A stretch of 64,000 nt of DNA from Cervus elaphus (Eukaryota; Chordata; Mammalia; Artiodactyla; Cervidae): positions 23,224,001-23,288,000 of the forward strand of contig NC_057847.1 in NCBI RefSeq assembly GCF_910594005.1, written 5' to 3'. A program made the position numbers and the translations under genes. The notes under the pieces were generated by a model. The model had not been told where the DNA came from, searched no databases, and saw nothing but the letters and a program-made list of their open reading frames with translations. This document shows positions 44,277 through 54,946 of this stretch, one piece after another. Numbering within the stretch: position 1 is the stretch's first letter; each line of letters begins with the position of its first letter.

Positions 44277-44484
44277 GGCTTCCCTCATGGCTCAGATGGT
44301 AAAGAATCTGCCTGCAATGCAGGAGATCTGGGTTTGATCGCTGGGTCAGGAAGATCCCCTGCAGAAGGGAATAGCTACCCACTCCAGTATTCTTGCCTGG
44401 AAAATTCCAAGGACGTTGGAGCCTGGTGGGCTACAGTCCATGGGGTCACAAAGAGTCAGGCACTACTGAGCCATTAACACACAC
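44277..44484 (+). mobile_element. Bov-tA SINE, full length (first of two adjacent)
   Basis: Sense copy, GGCTTCCCTCATGGCTCAGA to GGCACTACTGAGCCATTAAC with an ACACAC tail. Target word TAAAGTTATACAG lies before it and AAAGTTTTATGTAG after it. Confidence 0.95.
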
Positions 44485-44498
44485 AAAGTTTTATGTAG

Positions 44499-44705
44499 GG
44501 GCTTCCCAGGTGGCGCTAGTGGTAAAGAACCTGCCTGCCAATGCAAGAGACATAAGAGAGGTGGGTTCCATACCTTTGTAGGGAAGATCCCCTGGAGGAG
44601 GGCATGGCAACCCACTCTGGCATTCTTGCCTGAAGAATCCCATGGACAGAGTAGCCTGGCAGGCTACAGTCTATAGGTCACAGATTTGGCCTTGACTTAG
44701 GATGC
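44499..44705 (+). mobile_element. Bov-tA SINE, full length (second of two adjacent)
   Basis: Sense copy of the GGCGCTAGTG head subtype. It starts directly after the right target word of the first SINE and is followed by ACAAAGTTATATA (44708-44720). It therefore landed in the duplicated target of its neighbour. The 3' end is shortened (CACAGATTTGGCCTTGACTT for GAGTCGGACACGACTG). Confidence 0.94.
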
Positions 44706-44738
44706 ATACAAAGTTATATACTTTTCTTCTTAAAGGTT

Positions 44739-44882
44739 TTAGGATGATTTGGTTGGATGGCATCATTGACTCAATGAACTTGAGTTTGAGCAAACTCAGG
44801 AAGATAGTGAAAGACAGGGAAGTCTGGCGTGCAGCAGTTCATGGGATTGCAGAGTCAGACACGACTTAGTGACTGACAACAT
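44739..44882 (+). mobile_element. BovB 3' terminal fragment
   Basis: GATGATTTGGTTGGATGGCA, CAATGAACTTGAGTTTGAGC and AGACACGACTTAGTGACTGA are the last about 140 bases of BovB. The L1M resumes at CATCTTTTGTTAG. Confidence 0.9.
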
Positions 44883-45371
44883 CTTTTGTTAGATTTATTT
44901 CTAAGTGCATCATATTTTCATGCTATAAGAAATGACATCTTAAATTTTTTCTGTTTATTACTGGTATGTAGAAATATAATAGATTTTGCATAATTATCTT
45001 ACAGTTAACATACTTAACAAAATCTTATTTTAATAATTTATATTTATAAATAATCACATCATTTTTGAGTGATGAAAGGTTTGTTCTTTCTCTTAAAATG
45101 CAATATATTTTATCTTTCTTGCTTTATTGGGCTGATCTGGACCTTGAGTTTAATTTTTCGTAAAGTAGGATATTAATGTTTACTGCATGTCAGGTCACTG
45201 TCAAGTAATTTACATGTATTTTTTTAGAGAGTTACTTGCTTGATGTCGTTCAATAACCACCAATCAAACATCCAGAGGGTGCTTTTAGATTTAGGGTAGG
45301 ATAGTGGCATTTGGGGTCCTGTCACACCTCCTTTGCCTCCTGTACTCAGTAGAATAGTTCTAAATTATTAA

Positions 45372-45625
45372 TAACAACAACTAATGCTTATTATGTATCA
45401 GACGCTCTTCAAATTGCTTTATATCTATTACACAATCCTAAAAACACCCCTATAAGATAGGTCCTTTTATTATCATCATCCCCATTATAAAAATGAGGAA
45501 ACTGGAGTTTAGAGAGTTTAAGTAACTTGCCCAAGGTTATACAACTAATATGTGGAAAATCTGGGATTTGAAGTCTGTGTGATCTATTTCCATTTTCTTG
45601 ACTACCATGCTATACTGCTTCTCAA
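45372..45625 (-). mobile_element. MIR SINE, antisense, near complete
   Basis: Very clear MIR in antisense: CTTATTATGTATCAGACGCT, TCATCCCCATTATAAAAATG, AGTAACTTGCCCAAGGTTAT, GGATTTGAAGTCTGTGTGAT and ACTACCATGCTATACTGCTT. Confidence 0.94.
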
Positions 45626-46959
45626 AATGTGAACCAAAACTTTTGAGAATGTAAAGGGGATTCTGCTTTGTAGTGGAATCAGGATTTCTTGCTAACAAGT
45701 AGCTCAAATATATTTACCCGAATGAGGGGGTGATTAAACACCTGAGGGGATAAGGAAAGAATTAGTACCATATTTCAAAATTGTTGATCTTAAAATGAAT
45801 TGTGGAATGAAAGGACTGTCTGTCATTACCAAGATTGATTATCCCTCAGAAAACTGTTGTGTGGGGGAACAAATGTACAGAATGAAGAGATCAGCAGAGA
45901 AAAACAGCTCTCTTGAGACCCACTGTCAATTTCTTGTGCTTGCTTCTAGACAGGTGAAAATTATAAGGTGATACAGAGGAGAGTTACTAGAACTCTTGTG
46001 TATGTTACTAATCTTAGAAAAGGCATTCCTAAACTACTCTCTCGTTCCTTGTTTGTAAGACCCAGAAGATTACCAATGGTTAAATTATTTTGCAAACCAT
46101 TCGTGACACCATTAAATTTAAGTGGTTCTGTTTGCCTAGTTTAATTACCCATTTACTCTGGGAGAGTGGGCAAATGGGAATTTTAGGGTCATAATTTATT
46201 TTGGTGAAAATTGATACCAAAGAAATATAATGATTTGTTCTAATTAAAAATTTATTTCTCTTAAAATAATAAACCCCAAACTTTAACCAAAGAGCCCTTC
46301 TCTGAAGGAAACTAAAAAGTTAGCACTTTCATTTAGTTTTTCAGTGGGTGTGATGAATATATATGGGGATCTCAGCTTGAGCCTAGGCTGGAGTTTAAAT
46401 GTGTATGGACACATTTGGTAGATGCATAGGACAACGTTAAAGAAGATTTGTAAAAGTCAAATCAGAAATAAAATCTAAAATTCTGTGACAGTCGAGATTT
46501 TGGAGACTGAATAGGCTGTAAGGTCAGTGTTAGCAAACGTTAGACAGACAGCAGGCGTTGCCCCCATCTCACTGCACATCTGGCCCCTCTGGTGGCTGAG
46601 GACCAACAGTGTGGTCTGTAGGCTTGGTGACATGGCAGCAGTGCTTGGTAGCATGGAAGTGCTCAGTCGGTGATGGAGAAGCTACTACGTATGTGAGATT
46701 ATTCATGAGAACACCTGAATTCCAGAAGCACCTGACTTCAGAGAGAACTTGGACTAAACGGAGCACTTGAGAACATTTTAGAGGGTGTTGAGGTCCTGCT
46801 GGATGGAGGTTGGGGAAACTCAGGGTGCATTCATATTTGCACAAGAAGATTTTCAGTACAATTAGAGGCTGCCAAATGTGTATATGTATATATATGCACA
46901 TTTATATCATGCTGCTGAACATGTAGATGTCATACGATTTAGTGTCTTCAAAGAACTTT
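45626..46959. other. Unique sequence with no gene seen
   Basis: About 1.3 kb. The 110-codon minus-strand frame at 46569-46901 has no recognised domain or splice context. No repeat called. Confidence 0.5.
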
Positions 46960-47305
46960 AGAAAATGGTTAAATGTGGTCAAAAGGTACAAACTTCCAAT
47001 TATAAGAAATACGTTCTGAGGATGTAATGTATAGCATGGAGACAATATAGTTAATCATATATGTTAATAGTAAGTTAATAGTATAGTTAACAATACTGTA
47101 TCATGCATTGGAAAGTTGCTAAGAGTGTAGATCTTAGAAATTCTCCCCACAAGAAAAAAAATTGCAACCATGTTAGGTGACAGATGTTAACTAAACTTAT
47201 TTTGGTGATCATTTCAGAATATATACATATATCAAATCATTATGTTGCACATGTAAAAATAATAGTGTTATACATGAATTATATCTCAATAAAACTGGGG
47301 AAAAA
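46960..47305 (+). mobile_element. Old L1 (L1M-type) 3' end
   Basis: AATACTGTATCATGCATTGG, AAGTTGCTAAGAGTGTAGAT, TTAGGTGACAGATGTTAACT, GGTGATCATTTCAGAATATA and TTATATCTCAATAAAACTGG match the terminal 3' UTR of L1MA/B-type elements, ending before GGGAAAAAGC. Confidence 0.85.
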
Positions 47306-48277
47306 GCTTTCTAGCCATCCATTAATTGACACATCACTGTTTTAAAGTTTAGCATTGTTACACAATATATATTTTTAAGCTTTGTATTTGAGAATAGAAT
47401 CAGAAAATATGAGTTTGTTAAAAACTTTGTGGTAACTATCTTTTAGCATTTGGATTTTATTACTTTTGATCTATTATTGGGTAGAGCAGACTGTGAGGAA
47501 GAATGACTAGTGGGCAACAGAAAGCAAATTAGTGGTTTTAAAATTGCCATTGATGAAATAAATGGATATTTTTCAATACCTATTTATTTAATAGTGCACT
47601 TCAGAGAGTAACTGGTTAATAAATACATGTTAAATAATTTTTTCTGATAAGGCCATTGGACCTCAGGAAGTTTAATTGGCCAGTTTCAGGTCACTTAGCA
47701 ATGTAGAGATTTAAAAACAAATTAAGAGGGCTAAACTTTCTAGTGTGAGATCAGAAAACCCCACAAACATATCAAAGACTGAAAAAACATACAGTATGAA
47801 TTTTTTTGGTTAATCTCTCCCCATATATTATGCATCCTTTGCTACAGTGGAAACCAATGCTCTATAGATTGTGGTATAGACTTTTCTTAGTAGTTACTCT
47901 TTATCAGTATTTCTGACTTCCAGAGCATGTCTGATATATATTTAATTTTATTTGATCTTGCATAATTTTGCAGGAAAATTCTTGTAGAGATAACAAGATT
48001 GGGAGGTCCAGAGGTGTCCATTTCTCCTGGGAAAGTTGGGAGCAGGGAGGATGGCCACAGCCAATTCCACATGAAGACTGTGGGCAGGACTGGGCTAACT
48101 CTGGCTGCATCAGGCATTGTAAATTTTCATGTCATTACTCTTTGGCTTAACAACGGAAATAATAGGAAGAAATCTTATGGCAAAGTGAAATTTATCTGTT
48201 GATTATTCCGACATAAAATGGAGACTGCTAATTTAGGAGACTCCAGCTTCATTTTTATAAATCATTATAGTAACCTT
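47306..48277. other. Unique sequence with no gene seen
   Basis: Mostly AT-rich. 47970-48120 is GC-richer and follows a pyrimidine-AG (TTTTGCAG near 47965-47972), but frames on both strands are equally open and no donor or motif supports an exon. Confidence 0.5.
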
Positions 48278-48500
48278 ATGGGCTTCCCAGGTGGCTCAGT
48301 GGTAGAGAATCTGCCTGTTAACGCAAGAGATGCAGGATATGTGGGATTGATCCCTGGGTCGGGAAGATCCCCTAGAGTAGGAAATGGCAACCTGCTCTGG
48401 AATTCTTGCCTGAAAAATCGCATGGACAGAGAATCCTGGTGGGCTGCAGACCATGGGGTGGCAGAGAGGCGGACACAGCTGGGCAGCTGAGCGCAGCACA
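48278..48500 (+). mobile_element. Bov-tA SINE, full length
   Basis: Sense copy, GGGCTTCCCAGGTGGCTCAG to GGACACAGCTGGGCAGCTGA with a GCGCAGCACA tail. It is diverged (AACCTGCTCTGGAATTC). The flanking words GTAACCTTATG on the left and GGTAACTTTATAG on the right look like a target duplication (GTAACYTTAT). Confidence 0.94.
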
Positions 48501-49301
48501 TGGTAACTTTATAGTCCGATTAGCATCGGTGAAGTGGCTGTAGTGCCGAGATCTATAGAATGGTGATTTGAGAACGTGGGTAAGGAGAGGACCGACCTGG
48601 ACTTCGTGTCCCTCAAAACTGTGACAGCAGTGCTGTATATTTTCCTTTTTTGTAAATTGTGCTTTGCTTGTTTTGAACTAATAATTAAAATTTTGGAATG
48701 TTCTTGTATTCATTACTGATAGTGCAATTGAAAGCCATCTTAGAAATTTAGGGGAGATGTATAAGAGAGAATGCACTGTTTTACTTTTCTACCTTACACA
48801 GAGGCTTTGGGAAGAGCCCAAGAACGTCACCTGCTTTGGTTTCTTTAATGTCCAAAATGTCTATGATTCTCTTTATTTGGAAAGTTTATAAAATACGTCT
48901 ACATGATAAACTACATTTTACCCAAGTCTCTATATTCTGAGTCAGAAGGCACTTCTGAGTCGTCTTCAGTTTTTCTGCTCCTGCACTTCAGAGTCTTAAG
49001 TATCCACTCTTTGATTTAAACAAACCAACAAACCCAATTAAAAACACTTTTCCTCTTATTACCAAAGTGACACATACTTATTAACATAACAAGGAAATAA
49101 ATTACCCATAATGCCATTTCCCAGAATAACTACTGCTATGACTGTGATATCTAGATGAGGGTAGTTGTATAATTTTTCCTTTTCTTTTGAACATTGGCTT
49201 TGCAAGGGGTCTGTAAGCAGCCACTGGCTTTCCACAAGTTCAGTGTTACTACATCACAAATGGATCTTACTTTTCATTGGCTTATTTGCTCCTAAGACCT
49301 A
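48501..49301. other. Unique sequence, possible old repeat at 49050-49160
   Basis: No gene seen. 49050-49160 (ACCCATAATGCCATTTCCCA) resembles the old word 'CACCCATAATCCCACCACCCAGA', family not assigned. Confidence 0.45.
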
Positions 49302-49395
49302 CAAAGAAATGTGGAGTCCAGTTATTATTGATTCACTTCCTTTCCTATTCTTAGGGAGATAAACCTGAACAAGTAGGAACTGAAATATTCTTTCA

Positions 49396-49511
49396 GGGGC
49401 TTCCCTCATAGCTCAGTTGGTAAAGAATCTGCCTGCAATGCAGGCCCAGTTCGATTCCTAGGTCAGGAAGATCTGCTGGAGAAGGGATAGGCTACCCGCT
49501 CCAGCATTCTT
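49396..49511 (+). mobile_element. Bov-tA SINE, 5' part
   Basis: Head GGGGCTTCCCTCATAGCTCA through GGCTACCCGCTCCAGCATTC. The RNA polymerase III B-box sequence GTTCGATTCC is intact. The copy stops at CTTGG and meets the next head directly, so its 3' half is missing. Confidence 0.93.
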
Positions 49512-49651
49512 GGGCTTCCATTGTGGCTCAGCTGGTAAAGAATCCACCTGTAATGTGGGAGACCTGGGTTTGACCCCTGGGTTAGCAAGATCCCCTGGAG
49601 AAGGGAAAGGCTATCCACTCCAGTATTCTGGCCTGGAGAATTCCATATACT
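49512..49651 (+). mobile_element. Bov-tA SINE, lacking 3' end
   Basis: Head CTTCCATTGTGGCTCAGCTG through CTGGCCTGGAGAATTCCATA, then the right copy of the 92-bp duplication. The BovB-like terminus is absent. Two head-to-tail 3'-deleted SINEs are unlikely by simple retroposition. Confidence 0.93.
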
Positions 49652-49799
49652 CAAAGATGTGGAGTCCAATTATTATTGGCTCACTTCCTTTCCTATGCTT
49701 AGGGAGATAAACCTGAACTAGTAGGAACTGAAATATTCTTTTAGCCAAGTAATGCTGATATATGAAAGTTTTCTCTAATTTATTTTCTGAAAGCAGAGC

Positions 49800-50165
49800 A
49801 TTATCAACTAAAACATGTTCATTATGACTAATGTTCTTTTCCTAAGGCAAGATAATCACAACACTATTCTTCAGAAAATTCTCTATATAATTGGGGTCAA
49901 CCTCATATACAGTTTTGTGCCAGTGTTTTCACTCAACATTGCATTACCAGCATTTTCCATGTCACTAGTAGTTTTCAAAATGTTATTTTTAATGGCTTCA
50001 TGAAATTTATTTAATTGGCAATACCATCATTTACTTAACTAACGTTACTATATTTTAGTTATTTCCATGTTTTAGAAACATGTTTGTTTTTTTTAACACT
50101 GTGGCAAACATATTTGATATAAGCCTTTGTCTGTATTTAAGACTACTTTCTTGAGAATATATACT
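49800..50165 (-). mobile_element. Ancient L1-like fragment
   Basis: CATTTTCCATGTCACTAGTA, TTTTAATGGCTTCATGAAAT and AATACCATCATTTACTTAAC recall the antisense wording of old L1 3' regions (TTTAATGGCTGCATAGTATTCC). Boundaries uncertain. Confidence 0.45.
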
Positions 50166-50214
50166 TTCAGGATTCAGTAAGCTCTTAATTGGTCTCCATA
50201 ACTTCAGAGTCTAT

Positions 50215-50480
50215 CTCTTGCCTATTGCTGCCAGATGAATTTTCTTAAACCATCAATTACATATTTATCTTATGCTCAACAGCCCCCAGTGACTTCTTAT
50301 TGCCTTGAGAGAATCCTCTGGATTCTTTAGCTTGGGGATTAAAGTATTTGGCAGTCTTTTTCCTTCCAGGTTCCATAATCTGCGTCCCCTAAGTAACTAC
50401 ACTCTTTGAGATGGCTTTGCTCCCACCCAACACCCTCCTTGAGAATTTTCACCAGTTATTTTAAACTGTCTCTTTCTTCC
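50215..50480 (+). mobile_element. L2 LINE fragment
   Basis: TGCCAGATGAATTTTCTTAA, CAGCCCCCAGTGACTTCTTA, TTGCCTTGAGAGAATCCTCT and TTCCATAATCTGCGTCCC resemble the sense wording CAGTGGCTTCCCATTGCCCT of L2. The segment at 51170-51260 (CAACTCCTATCCATCTTTCT) may be its continuation. Confidence 0.6.
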
Positions 50481-50664
50481 TCCTTTTCCAAAATCAAACA
50501 TAAAATATAAACCCAAAACTCCAATGATGTATGTATCAATATTATATTCCTGTCACAGATAAAACATTTTAATTCATTCTCAAACATCGCTACTCTTTTC
50601 CTAAGGGTACTGCTCCTTTCCTCACCCCTAGCTTTTCTGAATGCACCTGGATTCTGTGTATTTG

Positions 50665-50675
50665 GGTGTGTGTGT

Positions 50676-50726
<51 letters not shown>
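50665..50726 (+). repeat. (GT)n microsatellite, about 62 bp
   Basis: Alternating TG from GGGTGTGTGT, interrupted twice by TATG. On the opposite strand it produces the threonine-histidine runs of spurious frames. It is likely polymorphic in length. Confidence 0.98.
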
Positions 50727-50982
50727 GAACTGCATTGTAAAAGGTCTGAAAGAATGCAGGCCAAACTTTATGTATGAGAAAGGCCCATGGGATAGAACTC
50801 ATAGAAAGGATTAAGGGGGAACTCTCGCTTTTTATTATAAATACTTACATTTTAAACTTTTTGCAAGTACTCATTTATTTTGAAACTAAAAACAATAAAA
50901 TTCTATATATTTGTTCAAAAACTTTTACAGGGTTTTAAAGTATGATGGAGGTCGGGTTAATGAGATTGCTTTCTTAATTTTT

Positions 50983-51098
50983 TTAATTTAAAAAACTTAA
51001 AAAAGCTTTAAGTTTTGTGTTGGGGTATCGCTGATTAACACAGTTGTGATAGCTTCAGGTGAACAGCACAGGGACTCAGTCGTACATGTACATTGCTT
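50983..51098 (-). mobile_element. L1 3'-end fragment, antisense
   Basis: GGTATCGCTGATTAACACAG, GTGATAGCTTCAGGTGAACA and GCACAGGGACTCAGTCGTAC match the antisense terminal region of ruminant L1 (consensus GATAGTTTCAGGTGCACAGC). Heavily 5'-truncated. Confidence 0.6.
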
Positions 51099-51555
51099 TC
51101 GTAATTTTTAAAGCTCAGTGGAAGTGCTAATTGTGGTTCCAAGGTGGCTTTGTTCGGATCATTTAGAAAGCATTCTGCATCCACTTTGCTAGTTCAACTC
51201 CTATCCATCTTTCTAAGCCCAGTTCAATATCTGTAGTTGAGCCTGCCTCGGTTCCTGAAACTCACAGTTGTTTCTAGCAACTCATTCCTATGAAGTTGAC
51301 TTCCTTGGTCTTGGGGACATAGGATAACCTGGAATTGTTCAGAATAATTCTCTATGTATGTACTCTCTTCTACCATCTTTTTGTACAGCATATGTAAGGG
51401 TTATGTTTTTTTTTGTTTTCTTTTCTCTTTTTGTGTTTAGTGAGGGGCAGTGGTTGCAGGTACACTGCTCTCTCTGTGGCCTTGGGAATTTCACAGATCC
51501 TTTTGGAATATTTTTCATCTGGAATATGTAGGGATTGAACTAGGCATATCTTCTT

Positions 51556-51850
51556 TTTTTCCCCCAGAGATTTTATTTGTTTGCTTATTTAATTATTTTT
51601 GGTTGTGCTGAGTCTTCATTGCTGGGCAGGTTATTCTCTAGTTGCCAGGCACAGGCTTCTCATTGTGGTGGCTTCTCTTATTGCAGAGGACAGGCTCTAG
51701 GGCCTGGGTTTCAGTAGTAGTTGCAGTTCCCGGGCTCTAGAGCACAGGCTCAAGAGCCACAGCATGTGGGATCTTCCCGGATTAGGGACTGAACCCATGT
51801 CTCCTGCATCGGTAGGCATATTCTTTACTACTGAGCCACCAGGGAAGCCC
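51556..51850 (-). mobile_element. CHR-2-type tRNA-derived SINE
   Basis: Antisense copy of the cetartiodactyl CHR family. The minus strand starts GGCTTCCCTGGTGGCTCAG (near 51845), has a B-box region GGGTTCAGTCCC and the body CCACATGCTGTGGCTCTTGA. The plus-strand left end is TTATTTAATTATTTTTGG. Its head resembles that of Bov-tA, but its body is of the CHR type. Confidence 0.88.
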
Positions 51851-52030
51851 TTGGCATATCTTCTAAGGTACTTCTGGTTCAAAAATTTTTGATTATTTAG
51901 ATGATATGATTTTACCTGATTACTGGCTTAATTTGAAATGATTACTTTTTCTTAAAAAGGGATCAGTCTGAATCTTTTCATCTAAAGATACTAAATGGAA
52001 GGACTGAATATAAATAACTTATTTGATGTA

Positions 52031-52250
52031 GTAGAAAGGGCATAGACTTTGAAATAAAAAGTATCTGAATTTGAATCCTAGTACCACCATTACTAAATCA
52101 TTATATTAGATGAGTTACTTGACATAATTAGTCTAGACCTTATATGAAAAAACGAGGATTGTAGTTTTTGTCTCCCTGGATTATCTATGTGGATGCACCC
52201 AAGACAATGCCTGATGCACAGTATGTTCTCAGGCAATGTTAATTTCCTTT
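52031..52250 (+). mobile_element. MIR SINE, sense
   Basis: GTATCTGAATTTGAATCCTA, CACCATTACTAAATCATTA, GATGAGTTACTTGACATAAT and ACAATGCCTGATGCACAGTA follow MIR in the sense order. Confidence 0.78.
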
Positions 52251-52763
52251 CTTTCTTAATGGGCAACTTTGATTTGTGAAAGGTGCACTTTAAGAGGCAG
52301 ATGATGCTATTTTATATATTTATATAACAATAAAGGAAATTCAGAAGGAATCAAGTGACTGCTGTAAAACTGAGATGTGATAAGTATGAATATGTGCAGA
52401 GAGTTTGTGTAATCCTTGCTCTAACTGCATGTTGGAATACAGAGCCCCATAGGCCTGTATCTTATTTCCTTTCTTATAGGACTTTAGGTAGTGACCAGTA
52501 ACTGAAGGGTTATAAAATTCAAGTGCATCTTTGGTCCCGTATAATGATTTGGTTAAGGTAGTCAGCAGTGAGGAGCCTTAAATCAAACTCTGTAGTGCTT
52601 CTGATCTTTCAGGGCAGACATCTATTAGGCACAGGAGACACAGAACGTGGGACCCACAGTACTTCCAGGGACCTATGAAATTGCTTTAACTTCTTTTAAG
52701 ATTGGATGAATAAAATAAGCTTTTATATGTACATTCTGTACCAAAGCAGTCGAAAGTATGGTT
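52251..52763. other. Unique sequence with no gene seen
   Basis: No repeat family and no credible open frame identified. Confidence 0.5.
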
Positions 52764-52770
52764 TATTATT

Positions 52771-53226
52771 CAGTTCAGTCACTCAGTTGTGTCTGACTCT
52801 GCAACCCCATGGACTGTAGCACACCAGGCTTCCCTGTCTGTCACCAACACCCAGAGCTTGCTCAAACTCATGTCCATTGAGTCAGTGATGCCATCCAACC
52901 ATCTCACCTCTGTCGTCCCCTTCTCCTACTACCTTCAATCTTTCCCAGCATCAGGGTCTTTTCAAGTGAGTCAGTTCTTCTCATCCTGTGGCCAAAGTAT
53001 TGGTGTTTCAGCTTTAGCATCAGTCCTTTCAGTGAATATTCAGAACTGATTTCCTTTAGGATGGACTGGTTGGATATCCTTGCAGTCCAAGGGACTCTCA
53101 AGAGTCTACTCCAACACCACAGTTCAAAGCATCAGTTCTTCGGTGCTCAGCTTTCTTTATAGTCCAACTCTCATATCCATACATGACTACTGGAAAAACC
53201 ATAACTTTGAATAGACAGACCTTTGC
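52771..53226 (-). mobile_element. BovB LINE 3' fragment
   Basis: Antisense BovB from CAGTTCAGTCACTCAGTTG to AAAACCATAACTTTGAATAG, covering the C-terminal coding region and the 3' end. TATTATT at both edges (52764-52770 and about 53227-53233) is a probable target duplication. C-terminal residues (RISNQSILKEISSEYSLKGL) are visible in a broken frame. Confidence 0.93.
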
Positions 53227-53233
53227 TATTATT

Positions 53234-54059
53234 ATTTTTAATGGAGGGGACCACAAAAGTCATAATGTAGCCCTGGATGCTTTAATGATGTTGTAGACTT
53301 TCTCCCAGGAAACACAGCTCCTGAGCATGTCAGACCAAGTTGTGTTCATCTATGCTAATTTCACTGTTTCCTGAGATGCACCAAGAAAGGAGGCTCATTG
53401 TGGTGGTCAGAGACCTATCCCCTGCATGGACCTTTCTGTTTTTATTCCTGGCTCCATGAGAAAGTATGAAATGAAGCAAACATGAAAATGAAATAATAAA
53501 AACATATTAGTTACAAGTCTCAGAGCCTCCTGTCATAAGATTAGAATCTTGGGAGCAGAGACTTCCCTCTTATCCCCAACTTATGTAAATTTAATATATA
53601 AACTCCATGAATATTAATGAATTTGTAAAGGAAGGTTTGGGGGAGAAACATCAACAACAATCACACACCCACACACACAGATTGGTAATCTAATTTGGCT
53701 GAAAAAAGAGAAAATATGACCTGCTTGAAATAGGATATGCAGAGTAGAGCTGAGCTTTCTGGGGTATAGAAAAGCAGATCCCGTAAGAAAGCTGTGTGGC
53801 ATAATATCTCAGCATAGGGCATCCCCTGTAAAGTAGGATATTTGGTAAGTAAATTCAGTGACCTCAACTCTGCCTCTTAGAAGACCTTGTGACATTAAAG
53901 TTGGAGTAACTTTAATGGAGACTAGCTACTGTAATTCTAAGTCAGCTGTTCCTGAGAGCTTGGCTCTGGGAGTCTAAAAGGCAGCCTTAGGTGGAAGTGG
54001 CTATAAATGGTTGGAGAGGAAAGTTAGAAATGGTTTTCTCCCACCCTTGGGGTGTGAGG
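53234..54059. other. Unique sequence with no gene seen
   Basis: A short CA-rich run lies at 53662-53681. Minus-strand frames at 53614-53867 carry no motif. Confidence 0.5.
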
Positions 54060-54189
54060 GTTTTTTTTTTTTTTTTTTTGGCCACACTATGTGGTATGTG
54101 GGGATCTTAGTTCCTTGACTAAGGATTGAACCCTTGCCCTCTGCACTGGGAGTGAAGAGTCTTAACCACTGGATCACCAGGGAAGTCCT
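54060..54189 (-). mobile_element. Cetartiodactyl tRNA-derived SINE (CHR-type)
   Basis: Antisense copy with a 19-base T tract (54061-54079, the poly-A tail), then TTGGCCACACTATGTGGTAT, GATCTTAGTTCCTTGACTAA and TGGATCACCAGGGAAGTCCT. It is complete and distinct from Bov-tA. Confidence 0.88.
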
Positions 54190-54249
54190 GGGTTTGTGAG
54201 CTTAACTTTTCAGTTTAGACTGATCATTTTAGGTTAACAATTCATGCTA

Positions 54250-54470
54250 ACAACAACTGATGTGTCTGGAGCCTTTACCATGCTAGACACTGGCTAAGCA
54301 CTTTGCATGGTTGACAGTTTACTCCTCACAGTCACCCTATGGGGTAGGAACAATTATCAGTCCCATTTTACAGATAAAGAAACAGAGCTTGAGGTAGGGT
54401 GAGGTCTCACAGCTAGCCAAGGGTTGTTACTGGACCCTGGAGCTTGCCTTCTAACCTTTGCTATCCCCAT
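54250..54470 (-). mobile_element. MIR SINE, antisense
   Basis: CATGCTAGACACTGGCTAAG, CTCACAGTCACCCTATGGGG, CCATTTTACAGATAAAGAAA, TCACAGCTAGCCAAGGGTTG and GAGCTTGCCTTCTAACC occur in MIR antisense order. Confidence 0.92.
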
Positions 54471-54523
54471 AGTGGAACCCATCTTTACCGATCATAGAAT
54501 CAAAATGCGAGAGTGTTAGGGAG

Positions 54524-54946
54524 TGTTACGGGTTGAATTGTGTCCCCTTCCAAATCTGTATGTTAAAGTCCTTACTCTGGTACCTAAGAATGTGGCTTTA
54601 TTTGGAGAGAGGGTCTTTACAGAGGTAATCAAATTGAAATGAAATCATTAGGATGGACTCTAATTCAGCATGACTGTTACCCTTACCAAAAGGGAAAAAA
54701 CTGGACAGAGTGCCAGGCAGAGAGGCCAGACATTGTGAAGAGACACGGGGAGGATATGGCTGTCTGCAAGCCAAGGAGAGGGGCCTGAGACAGAGCCTTC
54801 TCTGATAGGCCTCAGGAGGGACAACCCTGCTGACATCTTGGTTTTGTACTCCTAGTTTTTAGAAAATGATCCAACAGATTTCTGTTGTTTGAGCCACTTG
54901 ACCTGTGAGTGGTACTTTGTTATGGCAACCCTAGCAAAGTAGGACA
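54524..54946 (+). mobile_element. MLT1/MaLR-type LTR
   Basis: Starts TG (TGTTACGGGTTGAATTGTGT) and ends CA (GCAAAGTAGGACA). Diagnostic wording: TTTGGAGAGAGGGTCTTTAC, TCTGCAAGCCAAGGAGAGGG, CAACCCTGCTGACATCTTGG and TACTTTGTTATGGCAACCCT. It is an ancient non-autonomous LTR retrotransposon remnant with no internal genes. Confidence 0.8.

Larger units (their letters stand above)
43200..45185 (-). mobile_element. Old L1 (L1M-type), antisense, split by three insertions
   Basis: Antisense L1 ORF2 3' region wording: AGATTGTTTTCCAGTTTTCA, AATAAACAATGCTGTCATAC, TTTAAGTCTATAGTTTACCT, TTCCATTGGTCTAAGG. It continues as TAATATCTGTCAGTAAAGTT, then CATCTTTTGTTAGATTTATT and CTTTCTTGCTTTATTGGGCT after the insertions. 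Frames are ruined. Two Bov-tAs and a BovB end lie inside (44276-44882). Confidence 0.8.
49302..49743 (+). repeat. 92-bp direct duplication flanking two SINE copies
   Basis: The left copy (about 49302-49395) and right copy (about 49652-49742) both read GTGGAGTCCA-TTATTATT, TCACTTCCTTTCCTAT and GGAACTGAAATATTCTTT, with about seven differences and a 2-base gap. They bracket a truncated and a second Bov-tA. A duplication this long is far beyond normal target-site duplications. Confidence 0.93.

Noticed and set aside
46569..46901. 110-codon minus-strand frame
   Set aside because: No family resemblance and no supporting splice or start context. The 3' part of the frame runs into TATA-rich low-complexity sequence.
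47965..48120. Acceptor-like TTTTGCAG followed by a GC-richer block
   Set aside because: No convincing donor, both strands equally open, and no recognisable protein wording.
50456..50802. Frames with long Thr-His runs
   Set aside because: Translation of the (GT)n microsatellite on the minus strand, not protein.
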